Of a stretch of 64,000 nt of DNA, positions 27,439-37,879 are shown piece by piece. The notes under the pieces are model-generated. The model was not told the origin of the DNA. It was given only the letters and a program-made list of their open reading frames with translations, and did not search any database. Source of the stretch: Bacillus zhangzhouensis (lineage in GTDB: Bacteria > Bacillota > Bacilli > Bacillales > Bacillaceae). Numbering within the stretch: position 1 is the first letter of the stretch; each line of letters begins with the position of its first letter. The stretch spans positions 186,001 through 250,000 of the forward strand of contig NZ_JOTP01000003.1 of assembly GCF_000715205.1 (NCBI RefSeq). Direction: 5' to 3'. The translations under genes were made by a program, and so were the position numbers.

Positions 27439-29124
27439 ATGAGACTAAAAAATCAATTTTTATTTGGGCTTATTGTCATATGTGTATTGTTTGTCAGTAT
27501 TTTAGGGTTCTCAAGCTTTATCTATTACAAAACAGATCAATCCTATAAGGCGCTTCTCAACAAAGAAGTGAAGCTTTATCAGACCTCACTGGAATTAGAA
27601 GCACTTCTGCAAAAGCAGGAAGCGCAAATTAAGACATATGTGGTCGTGCAAGACGCTGAGAATTTACAAAAGATTGAGCAAACATATGAAGATATTAATA
27701 AGAAAACAAATGAAGCTTCAAAACTTAGTGCTGTTAAACAAGTTAAAAATCTGTTAGAGCAAATTTCTGAACAAAATTACCTTTATTACACCTCAACCAA
27801 TCGATTATTTAATTCACTGAATATGCAAAATCAAAAGGAATTCAACACCCGCCTCAGTCAAGAATTACAGCCTATCGAACAAGAAATACATACCTTTACA
27901 AAAGAATTCGCACAAACACAATTGAAACAACGAGATCAAAAAATCAACCAGCTCAATCAAGACAGCAACCAATTATTGCTTACACTCATTCTTGTCAGTG
28001 CAGCGATTGTGCTCGCCTTTTTGTTGATTGGGATCAGATTCGTTCATCGAATGACAAAACCGATTGTCTCTGTTACAAATGCCGCCAAAAGAATGGCTGA
28101 TGGTGATCTCACAATTGAAGAGATTGAAGTAACCTCTAAAAATGAGATTGGCCAACTCGGTACAGCCTTTAACCAAATGACGACTCATTTGCGTCAGCTC
28201 ATTTTACAGGTGCAAAACGGATCAAAGCAATTAGCTGATTCTGCTGCTCAATTTGAAGAAACCATCAGCCAAACAATATCGGCGAGTGAGCAGACATCTA
28301 GCTCGATTGAACAGGTTAGTGAAGCTTCACGTGAACAATCAGATGCGGTCGGAAAAGTCGCTTCCGCCATTCAAGAGGTATCGACTGGCATGCAAAATGC
28401 GGCTGAACACACGTCCGATGTTTCGGGTCACTCAATTTCAGTGACTGAAAAGGCTGAAGAGGGTGCAGCCCTCATTCAACAGTTTGTGAAACAAATGAGC
28501 TCTATTAAGGAGTCTGTGAATGACCACCATTCCACAATGGCTAATGTACAAGCGCAGTTTACGGGCATTCAAGATCTGTTAGGTCATATCCACGCCATTG
28601 CCGACCAGACAAATTTGCTTGCGTTAAACGCAGCAATTGAAGCGGCAAGAGCAGGAGAACATGGAAGAGGCTTTGCGGTTGTAGCAGATGAAGTGAGGAA
28701 GCTTGCAGAAGAATCTAGTCAGCTGACAGATCAAATTAGTCAATTACTCGCGAACGTGAACAAAGATACTGAAAAGTCATCACAGTCGATGACGAAGGTT
28801 GAACGAAATGTAGAAGAAGGTGTGAAAGTATCGCACTTGTCTGAACAGAGCTTTCATGAAATCCTGGAATCCATTCGTGATATCTCGATGAAAGCAGAGG
28901 AGCTGTCAGCCACTGCAGAGCAAATTTCAGCTAGTACAGAGGAAATTTCTCAAACGGTTGGTGTCATTGAAGAAGGAGCCAAACGGAACTCCGAAGAGAC
29001 GGAATACATGTCGGCAGCTGTTGAAGAATCACTAGCGGCGAACGAAGAAATGAAAGCAGCTGCGGAGGATTTAAAGTCCTTGTCTCAATCGCTGAAAACA
29101 TCTATTTCATCTTTCAACATTTAA
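27439..29124 (+). CDS. Methyl-accepting chemotaxis protein
   Basis: 561 residues. Membrane helix at 8-28, an extracellular helical sensor (four-helix-bundle type, residues 30-180), second membrane helix about 182-202, HAMP ([21 protein letters not shown]...), then the signalling coiled coil with the hairpin tip [20 protein letters not shown] and [16 protein letters not shown]. No C-terminal CheR pentapeptide. RBS GGAGG before ATG 27439. Ligand unknown. Placement in the flagellar cluster differs from B. subtilis. Confidence 0.93.
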   Translation: MRLKNQFLFGLIVICVLFVSILGFSSFIYYKTDQSYKALLNKEVKLYQTSLELEALLQKQEAQIKTYVVVQDAENLQKIEQTYEDINKKTNEASKLSAVKQVKNLLEQISEQNYLYYTSTNRLFNSLNMQNQKEFNTRLSQELQPIEQEIHTFTKEFAQTQLKQRDQKINQLNQDSNQLLLTLILVSAAIVLAFLLIGIRFVHRMTKPIVSVTNAAKRMADGDLTIEEIEVTSKNEIGQLGTAFNQMTTHLRQLILQVQNGSKQLADSAAQFEETISQTISASEQTSSSIEQVSEASREQSDAVGKVASAIQEVSTGMQNAAEHTSDVSGHSISVTEKAEEGAALIQQFVKQMSSIKESVNDHHSTMANVQAQFTGIQDLLGHIHAIADQTNLLALNAAIEAARAGEHGRGFAVVADEVRKLAEESSQLTDQISQLLANVNKDTEKSSQSMTKVERNVEEGVKVSHLSEQSFHEILESIRDISMKAEELSATAEQISASTEEISQTVGVIEEGAKRNSEETEYMSAAVEESLAANEEMKAAAEDLKSLSQSLKTSISSFNI

Positions 29125-29238
29125 AAGCGCGCTGGTCTTTTTCGAGAATCAACCGAATATATATTCATCACCTATCAAGTAATAGTTGAAGTACCGCATA
29201 ATTCGACAAATTTCAATAAAAATTCACATTTTTTTTAC

Positions 29239-29273
29239 GTTTGAGCAGGAGAAAAGGAGGGAAAAGTAGAAAT
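29239..29273 (+). promoter_or_regulatory. Overlapping sigma-B and sigma-H promoters of hpf (candidate)
   Basis: Sigma-B type: GTTTGA (29239-29244), 14 bases, GGGAAA (29259-29264). Sigma-H type: GCAGGAGAA (29245-29253), 12 bases, GTAGAAAT (29266-29273). B. subtilis yvyD is known to be driven by both sigma-B and sigma-H, which supports the reading; both sites deviate from consensus. Confidence 0.55.
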
Positions 29274-29313
29274 AGGTTTACATATCCTTAATTTTAAAGG
29301 AGGCGTTCTTTAC

Positions 29314-29877
29314 ATGAATTACAATGTCAGAGGAGAAAACATCGAAGTAACACCTGCACTAAGAGATCATGTCGAGAAAAAAATTGGAAAGCTGGAGCGT
29401 TATTTTGAGTCAGATGTTGATGCTTCAGTCAACGTGAACTTGAAGTTTTACAACGATCAAGAATCTAAAGTTGAGGTTACCATTCCAATGACTGATCTAG
29501 CACTTCGAGCTGAGGTGCATAATGAGGATATGTACAATGCAGTAGACCTAGCAGCCAGTAAACTAGAACGTCAAATTAGAAAACACAAAACAAAAGTAAA
29601 CCGTAAATTCCGCGAGCAAGGTGTGAAAAAGCACTTATTTGCTGGAGGAAACGGCACTGCCGATGTAGCGGTTCAAGATGACGAGGAAATTGATGAAACA
29701 GAAATCGTCAGACAAAAACGTTTCAACTTAAAACCGATGGATAGCGAAGAGGCCATTCTCCAAATGAACATGTTAGGTCATAGCTTCTTTGTTTTCACAA
29801 ATGCTGAGACAAATTTGACCAATGTGGTTTATCGCCGAAATGACGGTAAATACGGACTCATTGAGCCAAACGCTTAA
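29314..29877 (+). CDS. hpf: Hpf (YvyD), long-form ribosome hibernation factor
   Basis: 187 residues: N-terminal S30AE/HPF domain (NYNVRGENIEVTPALRDHVEKKIGKLERYF) and C-terminal dimerisation domain (RFNLKPMDSEEAILQMNMLGHSFFVF). The long form joins two 70S ribosomes into 100S dimers in stationary phase and stress. RBS AAAGGAGG. Own promoter region and terminator. Confidence 0.96.
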   Translation: MNYNVRGENIEVTPALRDHVEKKIGKLERYFESDVDASVNVNLKFYNDQESKVEVTIPMTDLALRAEVHNEDMYNAVDLAASKLERQIRKHKTKVNRKFREQGVKKHLFAGGNGTADVAVQDDEEIDETEIVRQKRFNLKPMDSEEAILQMNMLGHSFFVFTNAETNLTNVVYRRNDGKYGLIEPNA

Positions 29878-29917
29878 CCATCAGCTTCTGTTGATCTAAA
29901 AACAACCTAAAAAAAGT

Positions 29918-29951
29918 AAACCCGTTCCCTTGATGAGGGGCGGGTTTTTTG
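29918..29951 (+). terminator. Terminator after hpf
   Basis: Stem AAACCCG...CGGGTTT containing an inner CCC/GGG pair, followed by six T. Confidence 0.85.
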
Positions 29952-29972
29952 TGCTAAATCATTGCAAATTCT

Positions 29973-30000
29973 TTGGAAATGAATGAAGGTATGGTATGAT
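29973..30000 (+). promoter_or_regulatory. Promoter of secA
   Basis: TTGGAA (29973-29978), 16 bases, TATGAT (29995-30000) preceded by TGG, an extended -10. Confidence 0.6.
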
Positions 30001-30075
30001 AAATGCAGGTAAATATGGACCTGTCAAACTTTTGGACATGCCGAAAAATTGCATGAAATAGAGGAGCGTTATTAT

Positions 30076-32601
30076 ATGCTTGGAATCTTAAATAAAGTGT
30101 TTGATCCTACGAAACGTACGATCAGCCGATATGAAAAAAAGGCAAATGAAATTGAAGCTCTCGCTCAAGATTTTGAGAAATTATCTGACGAGGCTTTACG
30201 AAATAAAACGATCGAATTTAAAGAAAAACTCGAAAAAGGACAATCCGTGGATGACCTGTTGGTGGAAGCATTTGCAACAGTACGCGAGGCATCTCGCCGC
30301 GTGACAGGAATGTTCCCATTTAAGGTGCAGCTCATGGGGGGGATCGCGCTTCATGAAGGCAACATCTCTGAGATGAAAACAGGTGAAGGTAAAACGTTGA
30401 CATCAACGATGCCTGTTTATTTAAATGCTCTTTCTGGTAAAGGTGTCCACATTGTGACAGTCAACGAATATTTGGCAAGCCGTGATGCGGAGGAAATGGG
30501 CAAGATTTTTGAATTTCTTGGATTAACGGTGGGCTTAAACTTAAATAGTTTAGACAAAGATGAAAAAAGAGAAGCGTATGCCGCTGATATCACGTATTCA
30601 ACAAACAATGAACTTGGCTTTGACTATTTACGAGATAACATGGTGCTTTACAAAGAGCAAATGGTGCAAAGACCACTTCATTATGCCGTCATCGATGAGG
30701 TTGACTCCATCTTAATTGATGAAGCGAGAACACCTCTTATTATTTCTGGACAAGCAGCGAAATCGACGAAACTTTACGTACAAGCAAATGCTTTTGTACG
30801 TACATTAAAAATAGAAGACGATTTCACGTATGATATTAAGACAAAAAGTGTTCAGCTGACAGAAAGCGGAATGACGAAGGCGGAAAAAGCATTCGGCATC
30901 GAGAACCTGTTTGATGTCAAACATGTCGCGCTGAACCACCACATCGCTCAGGCCTTGAAGGCACATGTTGCGATGCAAAAAGACGTTGATTATGTCGTGG
31001 AAGATGGTCAAGTCGTCATTGTTGACTCCTTTACAGGACGTTTAATGAAAGGACGCCGCTATAGTGAAGGTCTGCATCAAGCCATCGAGGCAAAAGAAGG
31101 TCTTGAAGTGCAGAATGAAAGCATGACACTTGCAACGATTACGTTCCAGAACTACTTCCGTATGTATGAAAAGTTATCTGGTATGACAGGTACAGCGAAA
31201 ACGGAAGAAGAGGAATTCCGTAACATTTACAACATGCAGGTTGTGACAATCCCGACCAATCAACCAGTGGTTCGTGATGACAGACCTGATTTAATTTACC
31301 GCACAATGGAGGGTAAATTTAAAGCAGTGGCTGAGGATGTTGCCCAGCGTTATATGATAGGGCAGCCAGTTCTTGTCGGAACAGTTGCTGTTGAGACATC
31401 TGAGCTCATTTCTAAGCTGCTCAAAAATAAAGGCATTCCTCATCAAGTGTTAAACGCGAAAAACCATGAGCGTGAAGCACAAATTATTGAGGAAGCTGGT
31501 CAAAAAGGTGCCGTCACGATTGCGACAAACATGGCGGGCCGTGGTACAGACATCAAGCTTGGCGAAGGTGTGAAAGAACTGGGCGGTCTGGCTGTTGTTG
31601 GGACAGAGCGTCATGAATCACGCCGTATTGATAACCAGCTTCGTGGACGTTCTGGTCGTCAAGGAGACCCAGGGATTACACAATTTTATTTATCCATGGA
31701 AGATGAATTGATGCGCCGATTCGGTGCAGAGCGGACGATGGCGATGCTTGATCGCTTTGGAATGGATGACACTACACCAATTCAAAGTAAAATGGTATCT
31801 AAAGCCGTTGAATCTTCTCAAAAACGTGTTGAGGGGAACAACTTTGATTCCCGTAAGCAGCTTCTACAATATGATGATGTGCTGCGTCAACAGCGTGAAG
31901 TGATTTACAAACAGCGCTTTGAAGTGATCGATTCGGATAACTTGAAATCGATTGTGATCAATATGATTCAATCTTCTATTGAGCGGGCTGTTGGATCTTA
32001 TACGCCGAAAGAAGAGCTTCCAGAAGAGTGGAAGCTAGATGGTCTTGTTGAATTAATCAACACGAACTATTTAGATGAAGGGTCCATTACGGTCAAAGAT
32101 ATCTTCGGTAAAGAAGCAGATGAAATCACGTCCTTCATCATGGATCGTATTAAAGAGAAATACGATGCAAAAGAAGAAACATTTGGCGATGAACAAATGC
32201 GTGAATTTGAAAAAGTCATCGTCCTTCGTGCGGTAGATTCGAAGTGGATGGATCACATTGATGCAATGGATCAGCTGCGTCAAGGAATTCATTTACGTGC
32301 GTATGCACAAACAAATCCGCTTCGTGAATACCAAATGGAAGGATTTGCGATGTTTGAGAATATGGTGGCTTCAATTGAAGATGATGTAGCCAAATATGTC
32401 CTAAAATCAGAAATCCAAAACAACCTAGAACGTGAAGAAGTTGTTCAAGGTCAAACTACTGCTCATCAGCCTCAAGAGGGCGATGAGGAGAAGACAGTGA
32501 AGAAAAAGCCGGTACGTAAAGTCGTCGACATTGGACGAAACTCTCCATGTCACTGCGGAAGCGGCAAGAAATATAAAAATTGTCATGGGAAGACAGAATA
32601 A
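30076..32601 (+). CDS. secA: SecA, preprotein translocase ATPase
   Basis: 841 residues, the same length as B. subtilis SecA. Walker [16 protein letters not shown] Walker [12 protein letters not shown] preprotein cross-linking region, [24 protein letters not shown] helicase motif, and the C-terminal zinc finger [19 protein letters not shown] that binds SecB-like factors or lipids. Drives protein export through SecYEG. Start ATG 30076; 30049 is an in-frame upstream ATG without a site. Confidence 0.98.
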   Translation: MLGILNKVFDPTKRTISRYEKKANEIEALAQDFEKLSDEALRNKTIEFKEKLEKGQSVDDLLVEAFATVREASRRVTGMFPFKVQLMGGIALHEGNISEMKTGEGKTLTSTMPVYLNALSGKGVHIVTVNEYLASRDAEEMGKIFEFLGLTVGLNLNSLDKDEKREAYAADITYSTNNELGFDYLRDNMVLYKEQMVQRPLHYAVIDEVDSILIDEARTPLIISGQAAKSTKLYVQANAFVRTLKIEDDFTYDIKTKSVQLTESGMTKAEKAFGIENLFDVKHVALNHHIAQALKAHVAMQKDVDYVVEDGQVVIVDSFTGRLMKGRRYSEGLHQAIEAKEGLEVQNESMTLATITFQNYFRMYEKLSGMTGTAKTEEEEFRNIYNMQVVTIPTNQPVVRDDRPDLIYRTMEGKFKAVAEDVAQRYMIGQPVLVGTVAVETSELISKLLKNKGIPHQVLNAKNHEREAQIIEEAGQKGAVTIATNMAGRGTDIKLGEGVKELGGLAVVGTERHESRRIDNQLRGRSGRQGDPGITQFYLSMEDELMRRFGAERTMAMLDRFGMDDTTPIQSKMVSKAVESSQKRVEGNNFDSRKQLLQYDDVLRQQREVIYKQRFEVIDSDNLKSIVINMIQSSIERAVGSYTPKEELPEEWKLDGLVELINTNYLDEGSITVKDIFGKEADEITSFIMDRIKEKYDAKEETFGDEQMREFEKVIVLRAVDSKWMDHIDAMDQLRQGIHLRAYAQTNPLREYQMEGFAMFENMVASIEDDVAKYVLKSEIQNNLEREEVVQGQTTAHQPQEGDEEKTVKKKPVRKVVDIGRNSPCHCGSGKKYKNCHGKTE

Positions 32602-32668
32602 GTAATGGAAAGAGGTGAAAACCTCTTTCTATTCATGTCAGCCCCCATACATCTATGAGGTGAAGGAT

Positions 32669-33770
32669 ATGGAATTAGTAGAAATTAGACAAGAGCTTGA
32701 AAATATGGCTAGCAGGCTAGCTGATTTTAGGGGGTCTCTTTGACTTAGAAACAAAAGAAGCCAAAATCGCAGAACTTGAAGCGACGATGTCAGAGGCTGA
32801 TTTTTGGAATGATCAGCAAAAGGCGCAAGGTGTCATTAATGAAGCCAATGCACTGAAGGATTATGTGATTACATATCATGAGCTCAGTGAGTCACATGAA
32901 GAGCTGCAAATGACGCATGACTTATTAAAGGAAGATTATGACGGTGAGCTTCATGCAGATCTTGAAAAAGAGCTGAAGAACTTAACAAAACAGTTTAACG
33001 AGTTTGAGCTGCAGCTTCTCTTAAGCGAACCATATGACAAAAACAATGCCATTCTTGAGCTTCACCCCGGTGCAGGCGGTACTGAATCACAGGATTGGGG
33101 TTCTATGCTCCTGAGAATGTACACTCGCTGGGCGGAGCGCAGAGGCTTTAAAGTTGAAACGCTTGATTATCTTCCTGGCGATGAAGCAGGAATTAAGTCT
33201 GTGACATTATTGATTAAAGGGCATAACGCCTACGGTTACTTAAAAGCAGAAAAAGGTGTCCATCGTTTGGTGCGTATTTCTCCTTTTGATTCATCTGGCC
33301 GTAGACATACATCCTTCGTTTCCTGTGATGTTATGCCAGAATTCAATGAAGAAATAGATATTGATATTCGTACAGAGGACATTAAGGTTGATACGTATCG
33401 TGCAAGCGGTGCAGGTGGTCAGCACGTCAATACGACGGACTCTGCGGTTCGTATCACACACATTCCAACAAATGTCGTGGTGACATGCCAAACAGAAAGA
33501 TCACAAATCAAAAACAGAGAACGTGCAATGAAAATGCTGAAATCGAAACTCTATCAAAAGCGAATCGAAGAACAGCAGGCAGAATTGGATGAAATCAGAG
33601 GAGAACAGAAAGAAATTGGCTGGGGCAGCCAAATTCGCTCTTATGTTTTCCACCCATACTCTCTTGTGAAAGACCATCGAACCAATACGGAGATGGGAAA
33701 TGTTCAAGCGGTCATGGATGGAGATTTAGATTCATTTATCGATGCTTATTTACGTTCGAAATTATCATAA
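32669..33770 (+). CDS. prfB: PrfB, peptide chain release factor 2 (programmed +1 frameshift)
   Basis: Reads UGA and UAA stop codons. The first 24 codons (ATG 32669) end at an in-frame TGA (32741-32743); after a +1 shift the frame continues to 33770, giving 366 residues, the family length. Marks: SPF anticodon-like tripeptide in [11 protein letters not shown] and the catalytic GGQ in [11 protein letters not shown]. Low RF2 stalls the ribosome at TGA and promotes the shift, so synthesis is autoregulated. Follows secA by 67 bases. Confidence 0.97.
32729..32744 (+). promoter_or_regulatory. prfB programmed frameshift site
   Basis: AGGGGG (internal Shine-Dalgarno) followed by TCT CTT TGA C. The CTT codon slips +1 onto TTT, and reading resumes at GAC. 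This matches the classic bacterial RF2 element. Confidence 0.97.
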
Positions 33771-33797
33771 AAACTCGGCTTCTTGCTGGGTTTTTTT
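33770..33797 (+). terminator. Terminator after prfB
   Basis: AAAACTCGGC / GCTGGGTTTT stem with two G-T pairs, five-base loop, T-run. Confidence 0.75.
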
Positions 33798-33893
33798 AAT
33801 TGTGAGAAAATAAATGAATATAAAGGAATACATACGCCATACTGACTCTATATCCTTTGTATGATGAAATTAGCAAATAAAGGGGGAAATACT

Positions 33894-35687
33894 TTGGGAC
33901 TAAAACCATTACAAGAGACGTGGGATTTAGATGCCTTTTTTAAAGGAGGCAGTTCTTCACCAGAATTTATGACATACTTGCAGCACATTCAACAGCTACT
34001 AGATGAATTACGCCAAAAGGTGGATGCCTTTTCAAAAGAAGATACACACATTGAAAGCAGGTTAACGTCTGTCCTTGACACGTATGAAACCACATATAAA
34101 AAACTGTCTCAAGCAGGTTCATTTGTATCTTGTCTACAATCTCAAAATACGAAGGATATGAAGGCAGGTAGTCTTCGAGGTAAGATTGCCAAGCTTGAAG
34201 CCGAACTAGGAACCATTCTTGCGTTGTTTGATCAAGCGCTTGCTGCAATTCCTTCGAACAAGTGGGAAGATCTGATGAATTCAGCAGCCTTCTCAGATGT
34301 TCGCTACATATTAAATGAACGCAGAGAGCGTGTGAGGGATCAACTTCCTGTTGAACAAGAAACGTTGATTCAAAAATTAGCCGTAGATGGATACCACGCG
34401 TGGGATGAGCTCTATTCTAGCTTAGTGAACAAGATTACCATTCCATTTGAGCAAAATGGTGAAACACAGATGATTTCTGTCGGCCAAGCGGAAAATGCGA
34501 TGGATGATTCAGATCGTGAAGTCAGAAAGGCCGTTTATCATAACCTAGAGAATGCATGGACCCAGGATGAACATTTATTTGCAAGCACGCTCAATCATCT
34601 GGCTGGCTTTCGTTTGCAAGTGTATGAAGCAAGAGGCTGGGATCATATTTTAAAAGAGCCGCTTGATATTTGCCGGATGAAACAAGAAACCCTTGATGCG
34701 ATGTGGTCTGTGATTGATGAACATAAGCAGCCGTTCATTGATTACTTACAACGTAAAGCTGACATGCTTGGTGTTCATAAGCTGAGTTGGTTTGATGTTG
34801 GGGCTCCTATTGGAAGTGAGACAAAGGTCTATCCTTATCAAGAGGCAGCTGCTTTTATTGTGAAACATTTCGCTGGATTCGGAGAAGAGCTTGCAGCCTT
34901 TACTGAAAAAGCATTTAATGAAAGCTGGGTAGAAGCAGAGGATCGTCCAAACAAACGAGTGGGCGGCTTTTGTACGAATTTCCCTGATAGTGGAGAATCG
35001 CGCATTTTTATGACCTTCTCAGGAAGTCCATCCAATGTTGCGACACTAGCGCATGAGCTTGGTCATTCGTTCCATCAGGAAGTGATGCAGGATGTTCGTA
35101 TTTTGAATCGTAAATATGCCATGAATGTAGCTGAAACGGCGTCGACATTCGCAGAAATGATTGTGGCTGATGCTTCATTAAAAGAAGCGACAAATGAAGA
35201 GGAGCGTCTCAGCTTGTTAGAGGATAAGCTGCAGAGAAGTGTGGCATTCTTTATGAACATTCAATCACGTTTCTTATTTGAACAGCGCTTCTATGAAGAG
35301 CGTAAACATGGAGAAGTGCCGGCTGACCGCTTGAATGAGCTGATGGTAGAAGCGCAGAAGGAAGCCTTTGGTGACTCTTTAGATGAATACCATCCGCATT
35401 TCTGGGCGTCTAAACTGCATTTCCATATCACGGGTGTGCCATTTTATAATTTCCCATACACATTTGGTTACATGTTCTCGCTAGGTATTTATGCGAAAGC
35501 ATTGCAGGCTGGGGCATCGTTTGAAGAGAAATACATTGCGTTATTAAAGGATACAGCTTCAATGACAGTAGAAGATTTAGCATATAAGCATTTGGGCGTC
35601 GATCTTACCCAAAAAGCATTTTGGGAAGAAGCCATTTCTTTGGCAGTAGCAGATGCAGAAGAGTTTTTAGAAGCGACGAAAAAATGA
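33894..35687 (+). CDS. M3-family oligoendopeptidase (PepF type)
   Basis: 597 residues. Zinc peptidase with HELGHSFHQ (HExxH) in the C-terminal catalytic half and a third ligand region about 28 residues later (VAETASTFAEM). M3B enzymes degrade short peptides in the cytoplasm. Similar in length to B. subtilis YusX. I chose TTG 33894, 8 bases after AAGGGGG; ATG 33861 lacks a site. Not found between prfB and yvjA in B. subtilis, so this position is a lineage difference. Confidence 0.9.
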   Translation: MGLKPLQETWDLDAFFKGGSSSPEFMTYLQHIQQLLDELRQKVDAFSKEDTHIESRLTSVLDTYETTYKKLSQAGSFVSCLQSQNTKDMKAGSLRGKIAKLEAELGTILALFDQALAAIPSNKWEDLMNSAAFSDVRYILNERRERVRDQLPVEQETLIQKLAVDGYHAWDELYSSLVNKITIPFEQNGETQMISVGQAENAMDDSDREVRKAVYHNLENAWTQDEHLFASTLNHLAGFRLQVYEARGWDHILKEPLDICRMKQETLDAMWSVIDEHKQPFIDYLQRKADMLGVHKLSWFDVGAPIGSETKVYPYQEAAAFIVKHFAGFGEELAAFTEKAFNESWVEAEDRPNKRVGGFCTNFPDSGESRIFMTFSGSPSNVATLAHELGHSFHQEVMQDVRILNRKYAMNVAETASTFAEMIVADASLKEATNEEERLSLLEDKLQRSVAFFMNIQSRFLFEQRFYEERKHGEVPADRLNELMVEAQKEAFGDSLDEYHPHFWASKLHFHITGVPFYNFPYTFGYMFSLGIYAKALQAGASFEEKYIALLKDTASMTVEDLAYKHLGVDLTQKAFWEEAISLAVADAEEFLEATKK

Positions 35688-35714
35688 AAAGCTCCCCATT
35701 ACGGGAGCTTTTTT
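35687..35714. terminator. Shared terminator between the oligopeptidase and the hydrolase
   Basis: AAAAGCTCCC / GGGAGCTTTT with a six-base loop and a T-run on the + strand; the convergent gene's stop codon lies in the loop. Confidence 0.85.
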
Positions 35715-36433
35715 GCTGGCTTTAACCATTCAATCATCCTCTGAATGATATCTTTTTGCTGCGTTAGGGCTGAAATATCAGCAGGCCGATCACCTTTTTG
35801 TTTGCCGTACATGCCAAATTGCGCATGATTCCCGCCTTGGATCTCATGGTATACCGTTTGAGAAGGCAGCTGTTTTTTCGACTGCTTGATTTTCTCTTGT
35901 GTCGCTAGCCCATCCTTTTCACCCGAGATAGATAGTACCTTGAAGGGTGCTTGTTTCAGATCATCTGATGCTGGATAGGAAGCAAGGAAAAAGAGTCCGT
36001 CTAGCTTGCTTTGGTTTTCTTCTGCATACATAGCGGCAGCTGTCCCGCCAAGTGAATGACCGCCAATATACCAGTGTTTGATGGCTTGATGATCCTTGAT
36101 GATGTCCTGTGCTTTCTTTGTATTGAAGATCGCAAAGGAAAATGGCATCTCGGGGATAAAGACAGAATAGCCTTTTTTCATTAGCGCATCTCCTATATAG
36201 GCGTAAGCAAGTGGTTCCACCTTTGCACCGGGATAGAGAATGACGCCAGTATCGCTTTTTGTAGTTTCAAATGCATAAACACCATTTTTATGTTCCACTT
36301 GCTCGATGTTCACCTGCTTTTTTAATGCTTCGGAGGGTCCATATGTAAAGCGGCTCCATGTATAGAAAGCACCAAAAGATAAGATGATCAGTGCAAGTAA
36401 TGTAATGCCCGTTATTTTCAATAGTTTCTTCAT
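35699..36433 (-). CDS. Alpha/beta hydrolase with N-terminal membrane anchor
   Basis: 244 residues. One hydrophobic segment (about residues 5-27) that may anchor it or act as a signal peptide, then an alpha/beta hydrolase core with nucleophile elbow GGHSLGG (Ser), an acidic residue in SISGEKDGL and His in GGNHAQFG. Substrate unknown. Start ATG 36433 has GAAGGGA upstream. Convergent with the oligopeptidase. Confidence 0.85.
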   Translation of the reverse strand: MKKLLKITGITLLALIILSFGAFYTWSRFTYGPSEALKKQVNIEQVEHKNGVYAFETTKSDTGVILYPGAKVEPLAYAYIGDALMKKGYSVFIPEMPFSFAIFNTKKAQDIIKDHQAIKHWYIGGHSLGGTAAAMYAEENQSKLDGLFFLASYPASDDLKQAPFKVLSISGEKDGLATQEKIKQSKKQLPSQTVYHEIQGGNHAQFGMYGKQKGDRPADISALTQQKDIIQRMIEWLKPAKKLP

Positions 36434-36558
36434 CGCATGTCCCTTCTTTCTCATGTACATATTAAATATACCATCATTTACTCTCATGCCAACTGGCGAA
36501 TACGCTGATCCGGCTGTGTGATAAAGTATTAATCCATTAGCACTGCATTTGGCTGTTA

Positions 36559-36587
36559 TTTACATTCCGTATAGGAGAGCTTAAAAT
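36559..36587 (+). promoter_or_regulatory. Candidate promoter of yvjA
   Basis: TTTACA (36559-36564), 17-base spacer, TAAAAT (36582-36587). Confidence 0.5.
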
Positions 36588-36622
36588 AGGTGTGCATTCA
36601 GAAGTAACGGAGGAAGAAAGAC

Positions 36623-37471
36623 ATGAAGCAGGGACATTCTCAATTTTTGATCGAAGCGAAAAATTATCTGTTCATTTTAATAGGATCAGCCATCGTGGCG
36701 ATTGGATTTAATACGTTATTATTACCGAATCAGATTGCCGCTGGGGGCGTGAGCGGAATTAGTACCATTATGCAGTCTTTCGGTTTCGAAGCGGCGTATG
36801 TGCAGTGGGGACTTAATATTCCGCTGTTTATCGCTGGTTTTTATTTATTAGGCGGTACATTTGGAGTGAAAACACTCGTTGGGTCTATTTTTTTACCTTT
36901 GATGGTGTTCTTAACAAGACATATTGCTCCTGTGACACATGAAGCACTATTAGCAGCCATTTTTGGTGGAGTGGTGATTGGAATCGGGATAGGGCTCGTG
37001 TTCCTTGGGAATGGATCAACGGGTGGAACGGCACTCGCTGCCAAAATCATTAATAAGTACACAGGACTGACGCTGGGTACATGTTTAGCGATGATGGATG
37101 GCCTGATTGTCCTCGCTGCCATGACTGTTTTTGGGATCGAAGAGGGACTGTACGCGGTCATTGGTGTATTTATTTCGAGTAAAACAATTGATGTGGTACA
37201 GGCCGGCTTCAGTCATTCGAAAATGGCGATGATCATTACAGGGCATGAGGATGAGGTCAGACAGGCGGTTTTTGATCAAATTGACCGTGGTGTGACGAAA
37301 ATCTCGGCAGTCGGAGGATATACTGATAATGACCGTCCGATTCTCATGTGTGTCGTGGGACAAACACAATTCACAAAGTTGAAACAAGTCGTGAAAGCAA
37401 TCGATGCATCAGCATTTGTCATCGTGATGGACGCAAAAGAGGTGCTGGGTGAGGGTTTTAAAAGGGCGTAA
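36623..37471 (+). CDS. yvjA: YvjA, YitT-family membrane protein
   Basis: 282 residues. Five or six N-terminal membrane helices (YitT_membrane/DUF161: LLLPNQIAAGGVSGISTI, GNGSTGGTALAAKII) and a C-terminal DUF2179 cytoplasmic domain (GVTKISAVGGYTDNDRPILMCVV). Function unknown. RBS GGAGGAAG. cccB follows after 48 bases. Confidence 0.9.
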   Translation: MKQGHSQFLIEAKNYLFILIGSAIVAIGFNTLLLPNQIAAGGVSGISTIMQSFGFEAAYVQWGLNIPLFIAGFYLLGGTFGVKTLVGSIFLPLMVFLTRHIAPVTHEALLAAIFGGVVIGIGIGLVFLGNGSTGGTALAAKIINKYTGLTLGTCLAMMDGLIVLAAMTVFGIEEGLYAVIGVFISSKTIDVVQAGFSHSKMAMIITGHEDEVRQAVFDQIDRGVTKISAVGGYTDNDRPILMCVVGQTQFTKLKQVVKAIDASAFVIVMDAKEVLGEGFKRA

Positions 37472-37519
37472 ACAAGGATATAATAGCGATGACCAAATGA
37501 TTGCAAGGGAGGGAAATAG

Positions 37520-37849
37520 ATGAAAAAGAGCGGATTAACACTTCTATTTGTGACAATGCTTTTTGTGCTTGCGGCTTGTGGAGGAAATTCAAGCAGCAGT
37601 GACAAAGAAGGCAGTAAGAGTGCTTCTACTGTGAGCAGTGGTGAGGAAATTTATCAGCAAAACTGTATTGGCTGTCATGGAAAAGATTTATCTGGCGGAG
37701 GCGGACCAAGCCTGAAAGAAGTAGGGAAGAAATATAACGAAAGCCAAATCGCAGACATTGCACAGAACGGTAAAGGGTCTATGCCAAGCGGGATGGTAGA
37801 TGAAAAACAAGCAAAAGAAGTCGCAAAATGGCTTGCAGAGAAAAAATAA
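37520..37849 (+). CDS. cccB: CccB, cytochrome c-551 lipoprotein
   Basis: 109 residues. Lipoprotein signal with lipobox LAAC, a Ser/Gly linker, then a class I cytochrome c domain with the haem motif CIGCH and axial Met in GSMPSGM. Membrane-anchored electron carrier on the outer face. RBS GGGAGGG; terminator directly after. Confidence 0.95.
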   Translation: MKKSGLTLLFVTMLFVLAACGGNSSSSDKEGSKSASTVSSGEEIYQQNCIGCHGKDLSGGGGPSLKEVGKKYNESQIADIAQNGKGSMPSGMVDEKQAKEVAKWLAEKK

Positions 37850-37879
37850 AACCTTTGTCTAATCGACAAGGTTTTTTTA
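37847..37879 (+). terminator. Terminator after cccB
   Basis: AAACCTTtGTC / GACAAGGTTT stem with one bulged T, then seven T. Confidence 0.8.
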
